Below, one piece after another: positions 33,832 to 44,074 of a stretch of 64,000 nucleotides of DNA. Source of the stretch: Stenotrophomonas maltophilia. Its GTDB lineage: Bacteria > Pseudomonadota > Gammaproteobacteria > Xanthomonadales > Xanthomonadaceae. The stretch spans positions 3,666,750 to 3,730,749 of the forward strand of contig NZ_CP033877.1 of the NCBI RefSeq assembly GCF_006970445.1. Reading direction: 5' to 3'. The notes under the pieces are model-generated. The model ran no database searches. It was given only the letters and a program-made list of their open reading frames with translations, and was not told the origin of the DNA. The position numbers were made by a program, and so were the translations under genes. Numbering within the stretch: the stretch's first letter is position 1; each line of letters opens with the position of its first letter.

Positions 33832-36156
33832 TTACGAAGGACCATTTCCCTTGAACAACAACAACTTGGAGAACGCCGGGAACAGCGCGGGCGGCCGTTC
33901 GGGCAACCGCATCACGCCGATGTCGGCGCCATCACTGACCGCCATCGCCACGAACAGGTCATGTCCGTCGGTGCTGGCACTCAGCCCGTTGCCGGCACTG
34001 AGCCGTTCTGCGTCCAGGCAGCGTTCCGGCTCCTCGCGGCCGGGCAGGATACGCACGAAGGTGGTGCCACACGTGGTCGAGGTGCCGAGGTAGCCGATGC
34101 CGCTGTTGCCGGCTACGGTCCAGGCCCGGTATCGCCAACGGCTGGGCCGGTCATCGCTGATCTGCTGCACGCTGGCCGACGACAACGCGGCATCCGCCGA
34201 CCATAGGCCACCGGCCGCCAGGCGGGTGAACAACACACGGCCACTGCTGCGGTCAAAGCGCGCCTGCGACACCCCATCGATGCTGGCCAAACGGCGCCAG
34301 GGCTGGGCGCTGCGGTCGAACAGGCTCAACCGGGTGCGCTGGTCGGCATCGCGCTCGACCACAAACAGCTGCTCCGGCGACGCGCCATACAGCGCCTGCA
34401 GCGGCTGTTCGGCCGGGACCGGCAAGGGTTGCAGGCGTTCATCGCGTGGCGCGATCTCGTAGACCACCGTGCGCCCATGCGCATCGCGGCCAACCACGAG
34501 CAACTGGCGGCTGTCGGCCGACCAGTCCGGTGCCTGCCGCGCTTCCGGCCGCAGCCCTTCGATGGGGCGCAGCGAATCCGGCCGCTGCATGTCGGCCCAC
34601 CACAGGGCGAAGCTGCCGGAGCGATCCGAGGTGAAGACCAGCTGGCGGCCATCAGGCGCCGCCATCGGCTGTCCATCGCGGCCGCTGGAGGCAAACAATC
34701 GCTCGGGCGTGCCACTGCCCTGCATCGGCACCTTGAATACGCCGAACTGCGCGCGCCGGTGGACGAAGGCCAGCATGCCACCGCGTCGCGACACGGCGGG
34801 CCACTGCGCATCATCCAGGCCGGCATCGCGCAGCGTGTGCCGCTCGACGTCCAGGTAATAGAGCCGCGCCTCGCTGTCGACACGACGGCCGAACACGATG
34901 GTGCGTCCATCGTCCAGCCAGGCCCAGCCGCGCAGCTCTGCCGCTTCGTTGGTCAATTGCTCGGGCGTACCGCCCGTGGCCGGTACCCGCCACAGATCAC
35001 CCAGCTGCGGATTACGCACGAACACCAGCCATTGCCCATCGGGCGAATAACGCGGTGCGTAGTCGAAGTCATCCTGGTCGACGCTGTAGGCCAGCGCGCG
35101 CCACTCGCCACTGGCCAGGTCCAGTACGCGGATGCCACGGTGGGCGTAGTGCCCGACCATGCTGCCGAACACCAGCCCACGCCCATCGGGCGTCCAGTCG
35201 AAGCTGAGCAGCTCCGTGCCATCGCAGCGTGTGGCCTGGCGCAGTGCGCCACCGGTGGCGCTGGCGATCAGCACCTGGCAGCCACCGTCGGCGGAGAACC
35301 GTGCGAAGGCAATCTCGCGACCATCCGGCGACCAGTTCGGGAATCGATCGACCGCGCCGGCCGGCGGCACCAGCAACTGGCGCGCCGGCGCGTTGCCGGA
35401 GGTCTGCACCTTGATCGCGCCACCGCCGTTGCCATCTTCGTTGGCGCCTTCATAGGCGACCAGCGAACCATCCGGTGACAGCGTGGGATAGGTTTCAAAG
35501 CCGCTGGTCGCGGTGATCAACCGATAGGGACGCTGTGGGCTGCCGATCACCCGCGTGCCGTTCTCCACGGCAGCCTCCACCGGCGAACTGCTGGCCGGTG
35601 CACGGCGCAGCAGCAGCGTGGTCATCACCAGCAGCGTGGCCAGCATCAATACACCCAGCGCCAGCAGCACGCGACGGCGGACATGGCGCCAGCGGCGGCG
35701 CGATTCCTGCGCGCGCGGGGGTAGCACCGCGGCGTCGGCGGGTGCCGGCTGCGCATCCACGCCTTCGTCGTCAGGTGCTACTGCGGCCGATGGCACCACA
35801 TCGTCCAGCACCTGCACCGGCACGCACAGCCGGTAGCCGGTCTTGGCGATGGTTTCGATATAGGCCTGGCCGTTGTCGTCGTCGTTGCTGAACGCCTTGC
35901 GCAGCTGGGTGACAGCCTGGGTAAGCACATCATTGGTCGGCAGCGTGTCCGGCCACACCTCGGCGAACAACTCGTCGCGTGTGACAACGCGGCCCGGCTG
36001 CCGCAGCAGCACGCGCAGCACGCCCAGCGCCTTCGGTGTCAGCCGGCGCGCGCGACGCGCGCCGACGACCTCGACTTCGCGCGAGGACAGAGTGACGGTG
36101 CACTCTCCTATCCGTATCCGATCGGATACGGGTGGCTGTATTTCGCTGCTGTTCAT
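33832..36156 (-). CDS. Membrane-anchored winged-helix regulator with PD40/TolB-like propeller
   Basis: A 774-residue CadC-like one-component protein. Residues about 12-110 are an OmpR-type winged helix (LTPKALGVLRVLLRQPGRVV, TRDELFAEVWP, VTQLRKAFSNDDD, YIETIAKTGYRL). A linker leads to one membrane helix (VLLALGVLMLATLLVMTTLL, about 170-195). The rest (about 215-760) is periplasmic and made of PD40 WD40-like repeats (SPDGSLVAYEG, SPDGREIAFARFS, TPDGRGLVFGS, SPDGQWLVFVRN). It probably binds DNA directly in response to a periplasmic signal. Targets are unknown. Confidence 0.87.
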   Translation of the reverse strand: MNSSEIQPPVSDRIRIGECTVTLSSREVEVVGARRARRLTPKALGVLRVLLRQPGRVVTRDELFAEVWPDTLPTNDVLTQAVTQLRKAFSNDDDNGQAYIETIAKTGYRLCVPVQVLDDVVPSAAVAPDDEGVDAQPAPADAAVLPPRAQESRRRWRHVRRRVLLALGVLMLATLLVMTTLLLRRAPASSSPVEAAVENGTRVIGSPQRPYRLITATSGFETYPTLSPDGSLVAYEGANEDGNGGGAIKVQTSGNAPARQLLVPPAGAVDRFPNWSPDGREIAFARFSADGGCQVLIASATGGALRQATRCDGTELLSFDWTPDGRGLVFGSMVGHYAHRGIRVLDLASGEWRALAYSVDQDDFDYAPRYSPDGQWLVFVRNPQLGDLWRVPATGGTPEQLTNEAAELRGWAWLDDGRTIVFGRRVDSEARLYYLDVERHTLRDAGLDDAQWPAVSRRGGMLAFVHRRAQFGVFKVPMQGSGTPERLFASSGRDGQPMAAPDGRQLVFTSDRSGSFALWWADMQRPDSLRPIEGLRPEARQAPDWSADSRQLLVVGRDAHGRTVVYEIAPRDERLQPLPVPAEQPLQALYGASPEQLFVVERDADQRTRLSLFDRSAQPWRRLASIDGVSQARFDRSSGRVLFTRLAAGGLWSADAALSSASVQQISDDRPSRWRYRAWTVAGNSGIGYLGTSTTCGTTFVRILPGREEPERCLDAERLSAGNGLSASTDGHDLFVAMAVSDGADIGVMRLPERPPALFPAFSKLLLFKGNGPS

Positions 36157-36375
36157 TTTCTGCTACACAGTAGAGACAGGTCCCGGGCAGTGTTTGCCTT
36201 CGTTACGGTCCCGTCCTGGGAACAGCGAAAAGCCAGACTCCGCACAAAGCATCGGCGCATACCGCAAAAACAATCGAGCGCGCGAATACTAGCCTATGCA
36301 AGTTACCTCGCCTATCGCGTGGTCGACATCAGGCTCTCTCTCGCCGACGCATTCACATAATTCGCGACACCATTC

Positions 36376-36404
36376 GCGCCCTCTTGGGCGCGAAATTTTT
36401 ATCT
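36376..36404 (+). terminator. Orphan intrinsic terminator in a 259-base gap
   Basis: TTCGCGCCC and GGGCGCGAA form a 9-bp stem around TCTT, followed by ATTTTT on the plus strand. Both flanking genes are on the minus strand, and nothing on the plus strand is annotated upstream in the 36157-36375 gap. A short untranslated transcript from that gap is possible. Confidence 0.65.
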
Positions 36405-36415
36405 GGCGTTCATTT

Positions 36416-37087
36416 TCACATGCGCCGCAACATGGTCAATCCGACCAGCCGCGAAACCACCAAAGCCACGTACATCACGCCGGAAAACTGCTCCAGCATG
36501 ACCAGTGCGCGTGCCTGTGGATGCAGGGGTACGACGTCACTCAAGCCAACTCCAGACAGCAAGCTGAAGCTGAGATAAAGCAACTCCATCCAACTGCGCT
36601 GTGCACCCCCGCCGGTGCCCTGGAAGCTGCCCGGATACCACTGCTGGCATACCGCGAACGCGAACGCGAATGCCCACGCCAGCAGGGTGAAGGTTGCGCC
36701 TGCGGCGAACAGTTCGTCGCGGGTGACCTTGTGGTCCTGGAGCATGTAGGCAATCAGGGCGCCGGCCGTATAGAAGTACAGCAGGCTCTCCAGCAGCTGC
36801 GCGGTGGTCAGCAGTGCGGTGCGGTCGAGCAATGCGCCTGCCAACGAGAACACCACCGAGGGAATGGCCAGCAACAGCGCCAGCCAGGTGCCCAGCGGGC
36901 TGCGCTGGACCACCCACAGCGCCAGGCCGAGTACCGCCATGCCGAACATGCCCAGTGCGGCGCGGCCCGCAGCGGTGTCATCCAGCGCGGGATACAGCAG
37001 CACCGCCAGCAGCTGCGCGCCCAGCAACCAGGCCGAGGGGTGACGGCGGGCAATAGCCAGCCAACGCGTGGTCATGGCAACGGGCAT
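36416..37087 (-). CDS. Two-pore-helix ion-channel-like membrane protein with atypical filter
   Basis: A 223-residue inner-membrane protein with about seven helices. The C-terminal part is a 2TM pore module: MELLYLSFSLLSGVGLSDVV followed by the inner helix MLEQFSGVMYVALVVSRLVG. The filter position reads GVGLSD where K+ channels have TVGYGD, so selectivity is doubtful. The ATG at 37087 follows GGAAAGGA. It stands alone, 92 bases from thiC on the same strand, with a GTAG repeat between them. Confidence 0.78.
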   Translation of the reverse strand: MPVAMTTRWLAIARRHPSAWLLGAQLLAVLLYPALDDTAAGRAALGMFGMAVLGLALWVVQRSPLGTWLALLLAIPSVVFSLAGALLDRTALLTTAQLLESLLYFYTAGALIAYMLQDHKVTRDELFAAGATFTLLAWAFAFAFAVCQQWYPGSFQGTGGGAQRSWMELLYLSFSLLSGVGLSDVVPLHPQARALVMLEQFSGVMYVALVVSRLVGLTMLRRM

Positions 37088-37141
37088 GGTGTCCTTTCCC
37101 CTGGATGATGGGCGGAGGATAGCCGGGAGCGGCGTGATGAG

Positions 37142-37171
37142 CGGTAGTGCCGGCCGCTGGCCGGCACCCCG
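37142..37171. repeat. GTAG palindromic repeat
   Basis: GGTAGTGCCGGCCGCTGGCCGGCACC, one SMAG-type hairpin between thiC and the channel-like gene. Confidence 0.75.
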
Positions 37172-37179
37172 TTTCCGCA

Positions 37180-39206
<2,027 letters not shown>

Positions 39207-39249
39207 GTGTGCATTAGAGCATAGAAAGCACTGCAGCTCGTGGTGGTTC

Positions 39250-39318
39250 CATCCACGCACGGCGTGGATCCACTGTTTCTGTGTTAACAGAACCATGACG
39301 TCGCGTTCAGTAACGTGC
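39250..39318. repeat. GTAG-family hairpin and an imperfect palindrome ahead of the BCCT gene
   Basis: ATCCACGCACGGCGTGGAT (39251-39269) is a repeat-family hairpin. Just after it, GTTTCTGTGTTAACAGAAC (39275-39293 approx.) is an imperfect palindrome that could be an operator. The rest of the gap from 39207 to 39454 holds no gene; it should contain promoters for thiC and the transporter. Confidence 0.45.
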
Positions 39319-39454
39319 ACGCGCATCGTGTCGCTGCGATCGATGCTTTCCCCGCCGCTCCTGCGGCCCCTGCCCGGACCGTGCTGCATGCCGCCGGCCC
39401 CTCGCTGCAAGCTCTGCTCGCTCCCCTCAATCCCTTGATCGGAGAAGCTCCTTC

Positions 39455-41032
39455 ATGGTGTTTCGCGTTTCCATCGCACTGGTCCTGCTGCTGGTGCTGC
39501 TTGCCGGCATCGCCCCCGGCCCCTTCAACGCCGTGGTGCAGAGCATCCTCGGTGAACTCATCCGCGGCATCGGCTGGCTGTACCTGCTGGTCGTGTTCCT
39601 GGCCCTGGTATTCCTGATGTACCTGGCGTTCGGCCGCTTCGGCAACTTACGCATCGGCGGTGAAGACGCCGAACCGGAGTTCTCGCGCGCCAGCTGGATG
39701 TCGATGCTGTTCGCCGCCGGCATGGGCATCGGCCTGGTGTTCTGGGGCGCCGCCGAACCCATCTCGCACTTCAGCAAGCCGCCGGAAGGTCTCGCATCGG
39801 AGAGCATGGACGCTGCGCGCGCATCGATGCGCTACGCGTTCTTCCACTGGGGCCTGCACCCGTGGGCCATCTATGCGTTGATCGGCCTGGCAATGGCCTG
39901 GTTCCAGTTCAACCGCAACGGCCGTGGGCTGGTCAGTGACATGCTGCAGCCGATCATCGGGCGCCACCACCGCGGCTGGATCGGCCGCGTGGTCAACATC
40001 GCTGCCGTCGTCGCCACTGCGATTGGTGTTGCTACCACGCTGGGCTTCGGCACCATCCAGATCGCCGCCGGCCTGGAGCGCGTATTCGGCCTGCACGCGG
40101 GCGCTCCGCTGCAACTGGTGATCATCGCGGTGGCGTTCGTGCTGTACATGGCATCCACGCTCAGCGGCGTCGACCGTGGCGTCAAATGGCTGTCCAACTT
40201 CAACCTGGCATTGGCGGCTGTACTGTTGCTGCTGGTACTGGTGCTCGGCCCGACCGGCGCGATCTTCAACACGTTCACCACCACGCTGGGTTCCTACCTC
40301 AACCAGCTGGTGACGATGAGCCTGCGCATGTCACCGTTCTCATCCAGCACCTGGGTGGCCGACTGGACGATCTTCTACTGGGCCTGGTGGATTTCCTGGG
40401 CGCCGTTCGTGGGTTCATTCATCGCGCGTATCTCGCGCGGGCGCAGTGTGCGCGAGTTCGTGATCGGCGTGGTGCTGGCACCGACGCTGCTGGGCTTCTT
40501 CTGGTTCTCGGTGTTTGGCGGTACCGCGATCTGGATGCAGATCTTCGGCCAGGCCGATCTGGTGCAGGCACTGGGCAATGGCTATGAGACGGTGCTGTTC
40601 ACGATGTTCGACAGCATGCCGCTGCCGTTGCTGCTGTCGTGCATCGCGCTGGTACTGCTGATGATCTTCTTCGTGACGTCGGCCGATTCGGCGGTACTGG
40701 TGCTCGCCAGCATGTCCACCGATGAAGCGGGTGACCCACCGCCCAAACGCAAGCTGGCCTGGGGCGTGGGCGTGGCGCTGATTGCCGGTGCATTGCTGCT
40801 GGCCGGCGGACTGGATGCCCTGCAGGGCATGATCACGATTGCGGCGTTGCCGTTTGCGCTGTTGATGGTGCTGGTGATGGTGTCGCTGTATCGGGTGCTG
40901 GACCAGGAGTACACGCGCGAGCGACGGCAGGCGCAGCGCCAGCGGCACATGATCGATGCGTGGATTGCACGCGAGATGGCGGCGCAGGAGGAGACCCAGG
41001 CGGAGGCAGCACGCGCGCACGATCAGGATTGA
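39455..41032 (+). CDS. BCCT-family transporter (betaine/choline/carnitine type)
   Basis: A 525-residue inner-membrane transporter with about 12 helices. FAAGMGIGLVFWGAAEPISH (near residue 85-105) is the BCCT glycine-rich helix, with the GMGIGL form seen in Na+-coupled members. WWISWAPFVGSFIARISRGR and FFVTSADSAVLVLASMS are the other family signatures. The charged C-terminal tail (about 490-525) may sense osmolarity as in BetP. Likely it imports compatible solutes such as glycine betaine. GGAG is 8 bases before the ATG. Substrate is not certain. Confidence 0.9.
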   Translation: MVFRVSIALVLLLVLLAGIAPGPFNAVVQSILGELIRGIGWLYLLVVFLALVFLMYLAFGRFGNLRIGGEDAEPEFSRASWMSMLFAAGMGIGLVFWGAAEPISHFSKPPEGLASESMDAARASMRYAFFHWGLHPWAIYALIGLAMAWFQFNRNGRGLVSDMLQPIIGRHHRGWIGRVVNIAAVVATAIGVATTLGFGTIQIAAGLERVFGLHAGAPLQLVIIAVAFVLYMASTLSGVDRGVKWLSNFNLALAAVLLLLVLVLGPTGAIFNTFTTTLGSYLNQLVTMSLRMSPFSSSTWVADWTIFYWAWWISWAPFVGSFIARISRGRSVREFVIGVVLAPTLLGFFWFSVFGGTAIWMQIFGQADLVQALGNGYETVLFTMFDSMPLPLLLSCIALVLLMIFFVTSADSAVLVLASMSTDEAGDPPPKRKLAWGVGVALIAGALLLAGGLDALQGMITIAALPFALLMVLVMVSLYRVLDQEYTRERRQAQRQRHMIDAWIAREMAAQEETQAEAARAHDQD

Positions 41033-41669
41033 GGGGGTTTTGCAGCCTGCGGCTGCACCGCTTCTTTCAGGCAAGTGCAAGTGCAAGTGCAGGAGCCAAA
41101 GCGGCTCTGGGTTTCTGCTGGTTGGACGGGGCGGTGTGGGCTGGCAGGACACGCCGTAAACCCCCAGACCGGCCCAGCCGCTGGCGGCTGTGCGTTCGGG
41201 CGCTTGCGAAGCAGTGCTTCGCAATCAAAGCGCCCTCACCCATGGGGGCTCGATGGCGCCATCCATGGCGCCAACGGTCCTGCCAACCCACACCACCCCA
41301 CCCCCGACAGTTTCCGTGTGACGGTGGGTTTCCCACGCCATGCGTGGATGAGGTGTATCGGAAAACAAGAAGGGGGGGGTCGGATCCGTTTTCCTCTGGA
41401 AAACGGATCCGACCCCAATCCACAGCACGCGGCTGTTGCTGTTGCCTTTGCTTTTGATCTTCTTCTTTCTCTTCCGTGGCTGACGCGCATGGAAATTTTC
41501 GGGGGGCGTGCGGGTGGGGGTGGCGGGGGTATCCGCGCCATGGATGGCGCGGCTAAGCCTACAAGGACGTATTCACGGCGTCCCCCGACACTCCCACCCG
41601 CACGCCCCAGCGCATGAACCCGCTCTGGCGATCAGCCGCGAGGGGGCTCGGCCCGGTGGCCGGGAAACC
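41033..41669. repeat. Repeat-rich gap with no gene: short palindromes and one large inverted repeat
   Basis: This 637-base stretch has no supported gene. In order it holds: a GCAAGTGCAAGTGCAAGTGCA short tandem repeat (about 41073-41093, unit GCAAGT); GGCGCCATCCATGGCGCC (about 41256-41273); CCCACGCCATGCGTGG (about 41333-41348); the fourth copy of the GGGGTC...GACCCC family (41376-41416); and an imperfect large inverted repeat with arms at 41503-41530 and 41583-41610 (about 27 bases, three mismatches) enclosing CCGCGCCATGGATGGCGCGG. Base composition shifts to G-rich then C-rich runs across the arms. Confidence 0.7.
41376..41416. repeat. Palindromic repeat, GGGGTC...GGATCCGACCCC family, extended stem
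   Basis: Fourth copy, with a long perfect stem: GGGGTCGGATCCGTTTTCC and GGAAAACGGATCCGACCCC around a TCT loop. This is the most complete palindrome of the family in the window. Confidence 0.8.
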
Positions 41670-43463
41670 TCAGTACCCCGCGGCCTGCCCATCCTTGCGG
41701 CTCTCCGACGCACCGTAATACACCCCTGTCTCGGGATCGCGCATGATCGCCTGGTATCCGCCATACGGACCATCGGCGAACACGATGCGATGTCCCTTGC
41801 GCATCAACGCACGCACCGTTTCATACGGGAAGCCGGTTTCCAGATTCACTTCACCACCGTCGGTCATCGCCGTGGCCTGCCCGGTCGGTTCGGTCGAGCC
41901 TTCATGCTGGATGCGCGGCGCATCACCGGCCTCCTGCAGGTTCATGCCGAAGTCCACCAGGTTCATCACGATCTGCGCGTGGCCCTGCGGCTGCATCGCG
42001 CCGCCCATCACGCCGAAGCTGGCATACGGCTTGCCGTCCTTGGTGATGAAGGCCGGAATGATGGTCTGGAACGGGCGCTTGCCCGGTGCGTAGCCGTTGG
42101 GATGGTTCTTCTGCAGCACGAACATCTCGCCACGATCCTGCAGGATGAAGCCCAGCCCCGGCGGCGCCATGCCGCTGCCCATGCCGCGGTAATTGGACTG
42201 GATCAGCGACACCATCATGCCGTCGGCGTCGGCCACGGTCATGTAGATGGTGTCGCCCTCCTCCAGCTGCTTCGGCGTGCCCGGCTGCACTTCCTTCAGC
42301 GCCTTGTCCATCGAGATCAGTGCGCGGCGCTGCGCGGCGTACTCCTTGGAGATCAGCTTCTGCACCGGCGCCGGCTGGAACGCCATGTCGGCATAGAAGC
42401 GCGCACGGTCGGCGAAGGCCAGCTTCTTCGCTTCGACGAACAGGTGCACGTGTTCCGGTGAGCCGAACGGGATCTTCGAGAAATCGTAGCCTTCCAGCAC
42501 GTTGAGGATCTGCAGCGCGGCAATGCCCTGGCTGTTCGGCGGCAGTTCCCACACGTCGTAGCCACGGTAGTTGCTGCTGACCGGCTCGACCCATTCACCG
42601 TGGTGGTCGGCCATGTCCTGGTAGCTCAGGTAGCCACCATTGGCCTTGAAGTAGTCGCCGATGGTGCGGGCGATATCGCCCTTGTAGAAGGCATCGCGGC
42701 CGCCGTCGGCGATCTTCTGCAGCGTGCTGGCCAGGTTCGGGTTCTTCCACATCTCGCCCTTGCGCGGGGCGTGGCCGTTGATCGTGAACTGCTCCTTGAA
42801 GCCCGGGTACTGCGACAGCTTGGGTACCGAGCGGTCCCAGTAGTAGGCGATCACTTCGGCCACCGGATGGCCCTCGCGGGCGTAGCGGATGGCCGGCGCC
42901 AGGTTGTCGGCCATCGGCTTGCGGCCGAAGCGGTCGTGCAGCGCGAACCAGCCGTCGACCGCGCCGGGCACCGAGACCGGCAGCGGGCCGGTGGCCGGGA
43001 TGTCCTTCAGCCCACGGCGCTGGAACTCGGCCAGGGTGAGCGACTTCGGCGAGCGGCCCGAGCCGTTGTAGCCATAGAGCTTCTGCGTCTTCGGATCCCA
43101 GACGATGGCGAACAGGTCGCCGCCGATGCCGTTGCCGGTGGGCTCCATCAGGCCAAGCGCGGCATTGGCGGCGATCGCCGCGTCCACCGCCGATCCGCCG
43201 CCCTTCATCACGTCCAGCGCGATCTGGGTGGCCAGCGGCTGCGAGGTGGCGGCCATCGCGTGTGGGGCGATCACCTCCGAACGGGTGGCGAAGGTGTGGC
43301 CGGTGATGCGGTCTGCGGCAAGGGACAGCGCGGGCACGGTGGCCAGCACGGCGGCGGCAAGCAGGGAACGGGCAAGGCGTCGGGACACGGTCGGGTTCCG
43401 ATGGAAGGGTGGTTCCCCGATCTTCGCCGCTGCGGCCTTCACGCGGTATCGGGCAGAGGTCAT
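41670..43463 (-). CDS. ggt: Gamma-glutamyltransferase
   Basis: A periplasmic Ntn-hydrolase of 597 residues that cleaves gamma-glutamyl bonds, as in glutathione. It should self-cleave before the nucleophile threonine in EEGDTIYMTVADADG (T405 from this start). GVMGGAMQPQGHAQIVMNLV, EPTGNGIGGDLFAIV and the C-terminal GAMQPQGH glycine loop are family marks. A Tat/Sec-like signal peptide starts SRRLARSLLAAAVLA. Two starts are possible: ATG 43463 with AGGA upstream, or GTG 43388, which starts directly at the signal peptide. It is separated by 600 bases from the divergent ilv leader region. Confidence 0.92.
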   Translation of the reverse strand: MTSARYRVKAAAAKIGEPPFHRNPTVSRRLARSLLAAAVLATVPALSLAADRITGHTFATRSEVIAPHAMAATSQPLATQIALDVMKGGGSAVDAAIAANAALGLMEPTGNGIGGDLFAIVWDPKTQKLYGYNGSGRSPKSLTLAEFQRRGLKDIPATGPLPVSVPGAVDGWFALHDRFGRKPMADNLAPAIRYAREGHPVAEVIAYYWDRSVPKLSQYPGFKEQFTINGHAPRKGEMWKNPNLASTLQKIADGGRDAFYKGDIARTIGDYFKANGGYLSYQDMADHHGEWVEPVSSNYRGYDVWELPPNSQGIAALQILNVLEGYDFSKIPFGSPEHVHLFVEAKKLAFADRARFYADMAFQPAPVQKLISKEYAAQRRALISMDKALKEVQPGTPKQLEEGDTIYMTVADADGMMVSLIQSNYRGMGSGMAPPGLGFILQDRGEMFVLQKNHPNGYAPGKRPFQTIIPAFITKDGKPYASFGVMGGAMQPQGHAQIVMNLVDFGMNLQEAGDAPRIQHEGSTEPTGQATAMTDGGEVNLETGFPYETVRALMRKGHRIVFADGPYGGYQAIMRDPETGVYYGASESRKDGQAAGY

Positions 43464-43653
43464 GGACGTTGATCCTGGGGTGGGTGCGGAAGGTCCGCAC
43501 CCGCCAAGGCGAAAACCCGCCGGATTCCGCGCAAAAACCGCGTTGAAAAGAGTGAATTCGGGTTCACCGAAACACTTTCAGCGGCAACCATCCTTGCGCC
43601 ACAAGCAATTCCGCTGGATGCAACGGAAACCGACAAGAATTCCGTCGCGAGGG

Positions 43654-43682
43654 TTGACATCGCCGAAACGGCTGTGTTTCTC
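43654..43682 (+). promoter_or_regulatory. Promoter candidate of the ilv-leu operon
   Basis: A perfect -35 TTGACA (43654-43659) is followed at 17-bp spacing by TTTCTC, a weak -10. Transcription would begin near 43689, almost at the ATG of the first leader peptide (43691), which lacks a Shine-Dalgarno. The first leader may therefore be translated from a leaderless or near-leaderless mRNA. Confidence 0.45.
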
Positions 43683-43690
43683 TCGATCAC

Positions 43691-43819
43691 ATGTTGCATC
43701 ACAACACGCCACCGCGAACCCACATCGAAGCCGCCGATATCGGCGCCGCCTCGCTGCGTTCGATTCTTGTGCTCGTACTTATTACCCAACCAACAGGTGC
43801 GGGACGAGCCAGCGTGTAA
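43691..43819 (+). CDS. ilv leader peptide 1 with Ile-Leu-Val control codons
   Basis: A 42-codon ORF ahead of ilvC. Codons 25-31 read Ile-Leu-Val-Leu-Val-Leu-Ile (ATT CTT GTG CTC GTA CTT ATT), seven branched-chain codons in a row, followed by TQPTG and a TAA at 43817. An intrinsic terminator starts 25 bases after the stop. This is the classic layout of an attenuator leader: ribosome stalling at starved Ile, Leu or Val codons would let transcription pass. Upstream residues (HHNTPPRTHIEAADIGAASL) look unselected. Peptide itself is probably inert. Confidence 0.8.
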   Translation: MLHHNTPPRTHIEAADIGAASLRSILVLVLITQPTGAGRASV

Positions 43820-43843
43820 GCAACAAATACACCGGAACTCATC

Positions 43844-43876
43844 AAAACCCGCACCCGCCCCGGTGCGGGTTTTTTC
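43844..43876 (+). terminator. Attenuator terminator 1 of the ilv-leu operon
   Basis: AACCCGCACC and GGTGCGGGTT form a 10-bp stem around CGCCCC, followed by a T run (43870-43875). It follows leader peptide 1 and precedes all structural genes. An alternative pairing with the GGTGCGGGACG around 43796-43806 inside leader 1 (GGTGCGGG with CCCGCACC) would form the antiterminator by sequestering the left arm. Confidence 0.88.
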
Positions 43877-43907
43877 ATTTCAGGACCTGGTTTCAGACGC
43901 AACCACC

Positions 43908-44009
43908 ATGAACAACGCCAACTTCAAAACCTGGACCAGCACCACCACGACACCTCGTGGTGGCTGTGCCTGTGCGACGCATGGCGCCTCCTCCACCGCT
44001 TTCCCCTGA
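43908..44009 (+). CDS. Second leader peptide, threonine-rich
   Basis: A 33-codon ORF between terminator 1 and ilvC. It reads [16 protein letters not shown] at the start, with eight Thr codons in total and a run of four, and has no Ile, Leu or Val. The Thr run lies in a stem (CCACCACGA with TCGTGGTGG). Downstream CCTCCACC could pair with GGTGG of that stem as an alternative fold. A terminator follows right after the stop. The ORF lacks a clear Shine-Dalgarno. It may be a second attenuator leader that senses charged tRNA-Thr (Thr is the IlvA substrate), or a coincidental frame. Confidence 0.5.
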   Translation: MNNANFKTWTSTTTTPRGGCACATHGASSTAFP

Positions 44010-44050
44010 CCGGCCGGCACGTCACCTCGACGACCGGCCGTTCTTTTTTC
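44010..44050 (+). terminator. Attenuator terminator 2, just before ilvC
   Basis: CGGCCGG (44011-44017) pairs with CCGGCCG (44034-44040), and the inner GTC (44021-44023) pairs with GAC, giving a broken stem followed by TTCTTTTTTC. It starts at the stop of the second leader ORF and ends 25 bases before the ilvC ATG. Confidence 0.78.
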
Positions 44051-44074
44051 TTCCCACCGCAAGGAACCTCCCCC

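Noticed and set aside
43674..44009. 111-codon open frame ahead of ilvC taken as a protein gene
   Set aside because: It crosses terminator 1 and overlaps leader 1 in another frame; only its last 33 codons, after an ATG, make sense as a leader.
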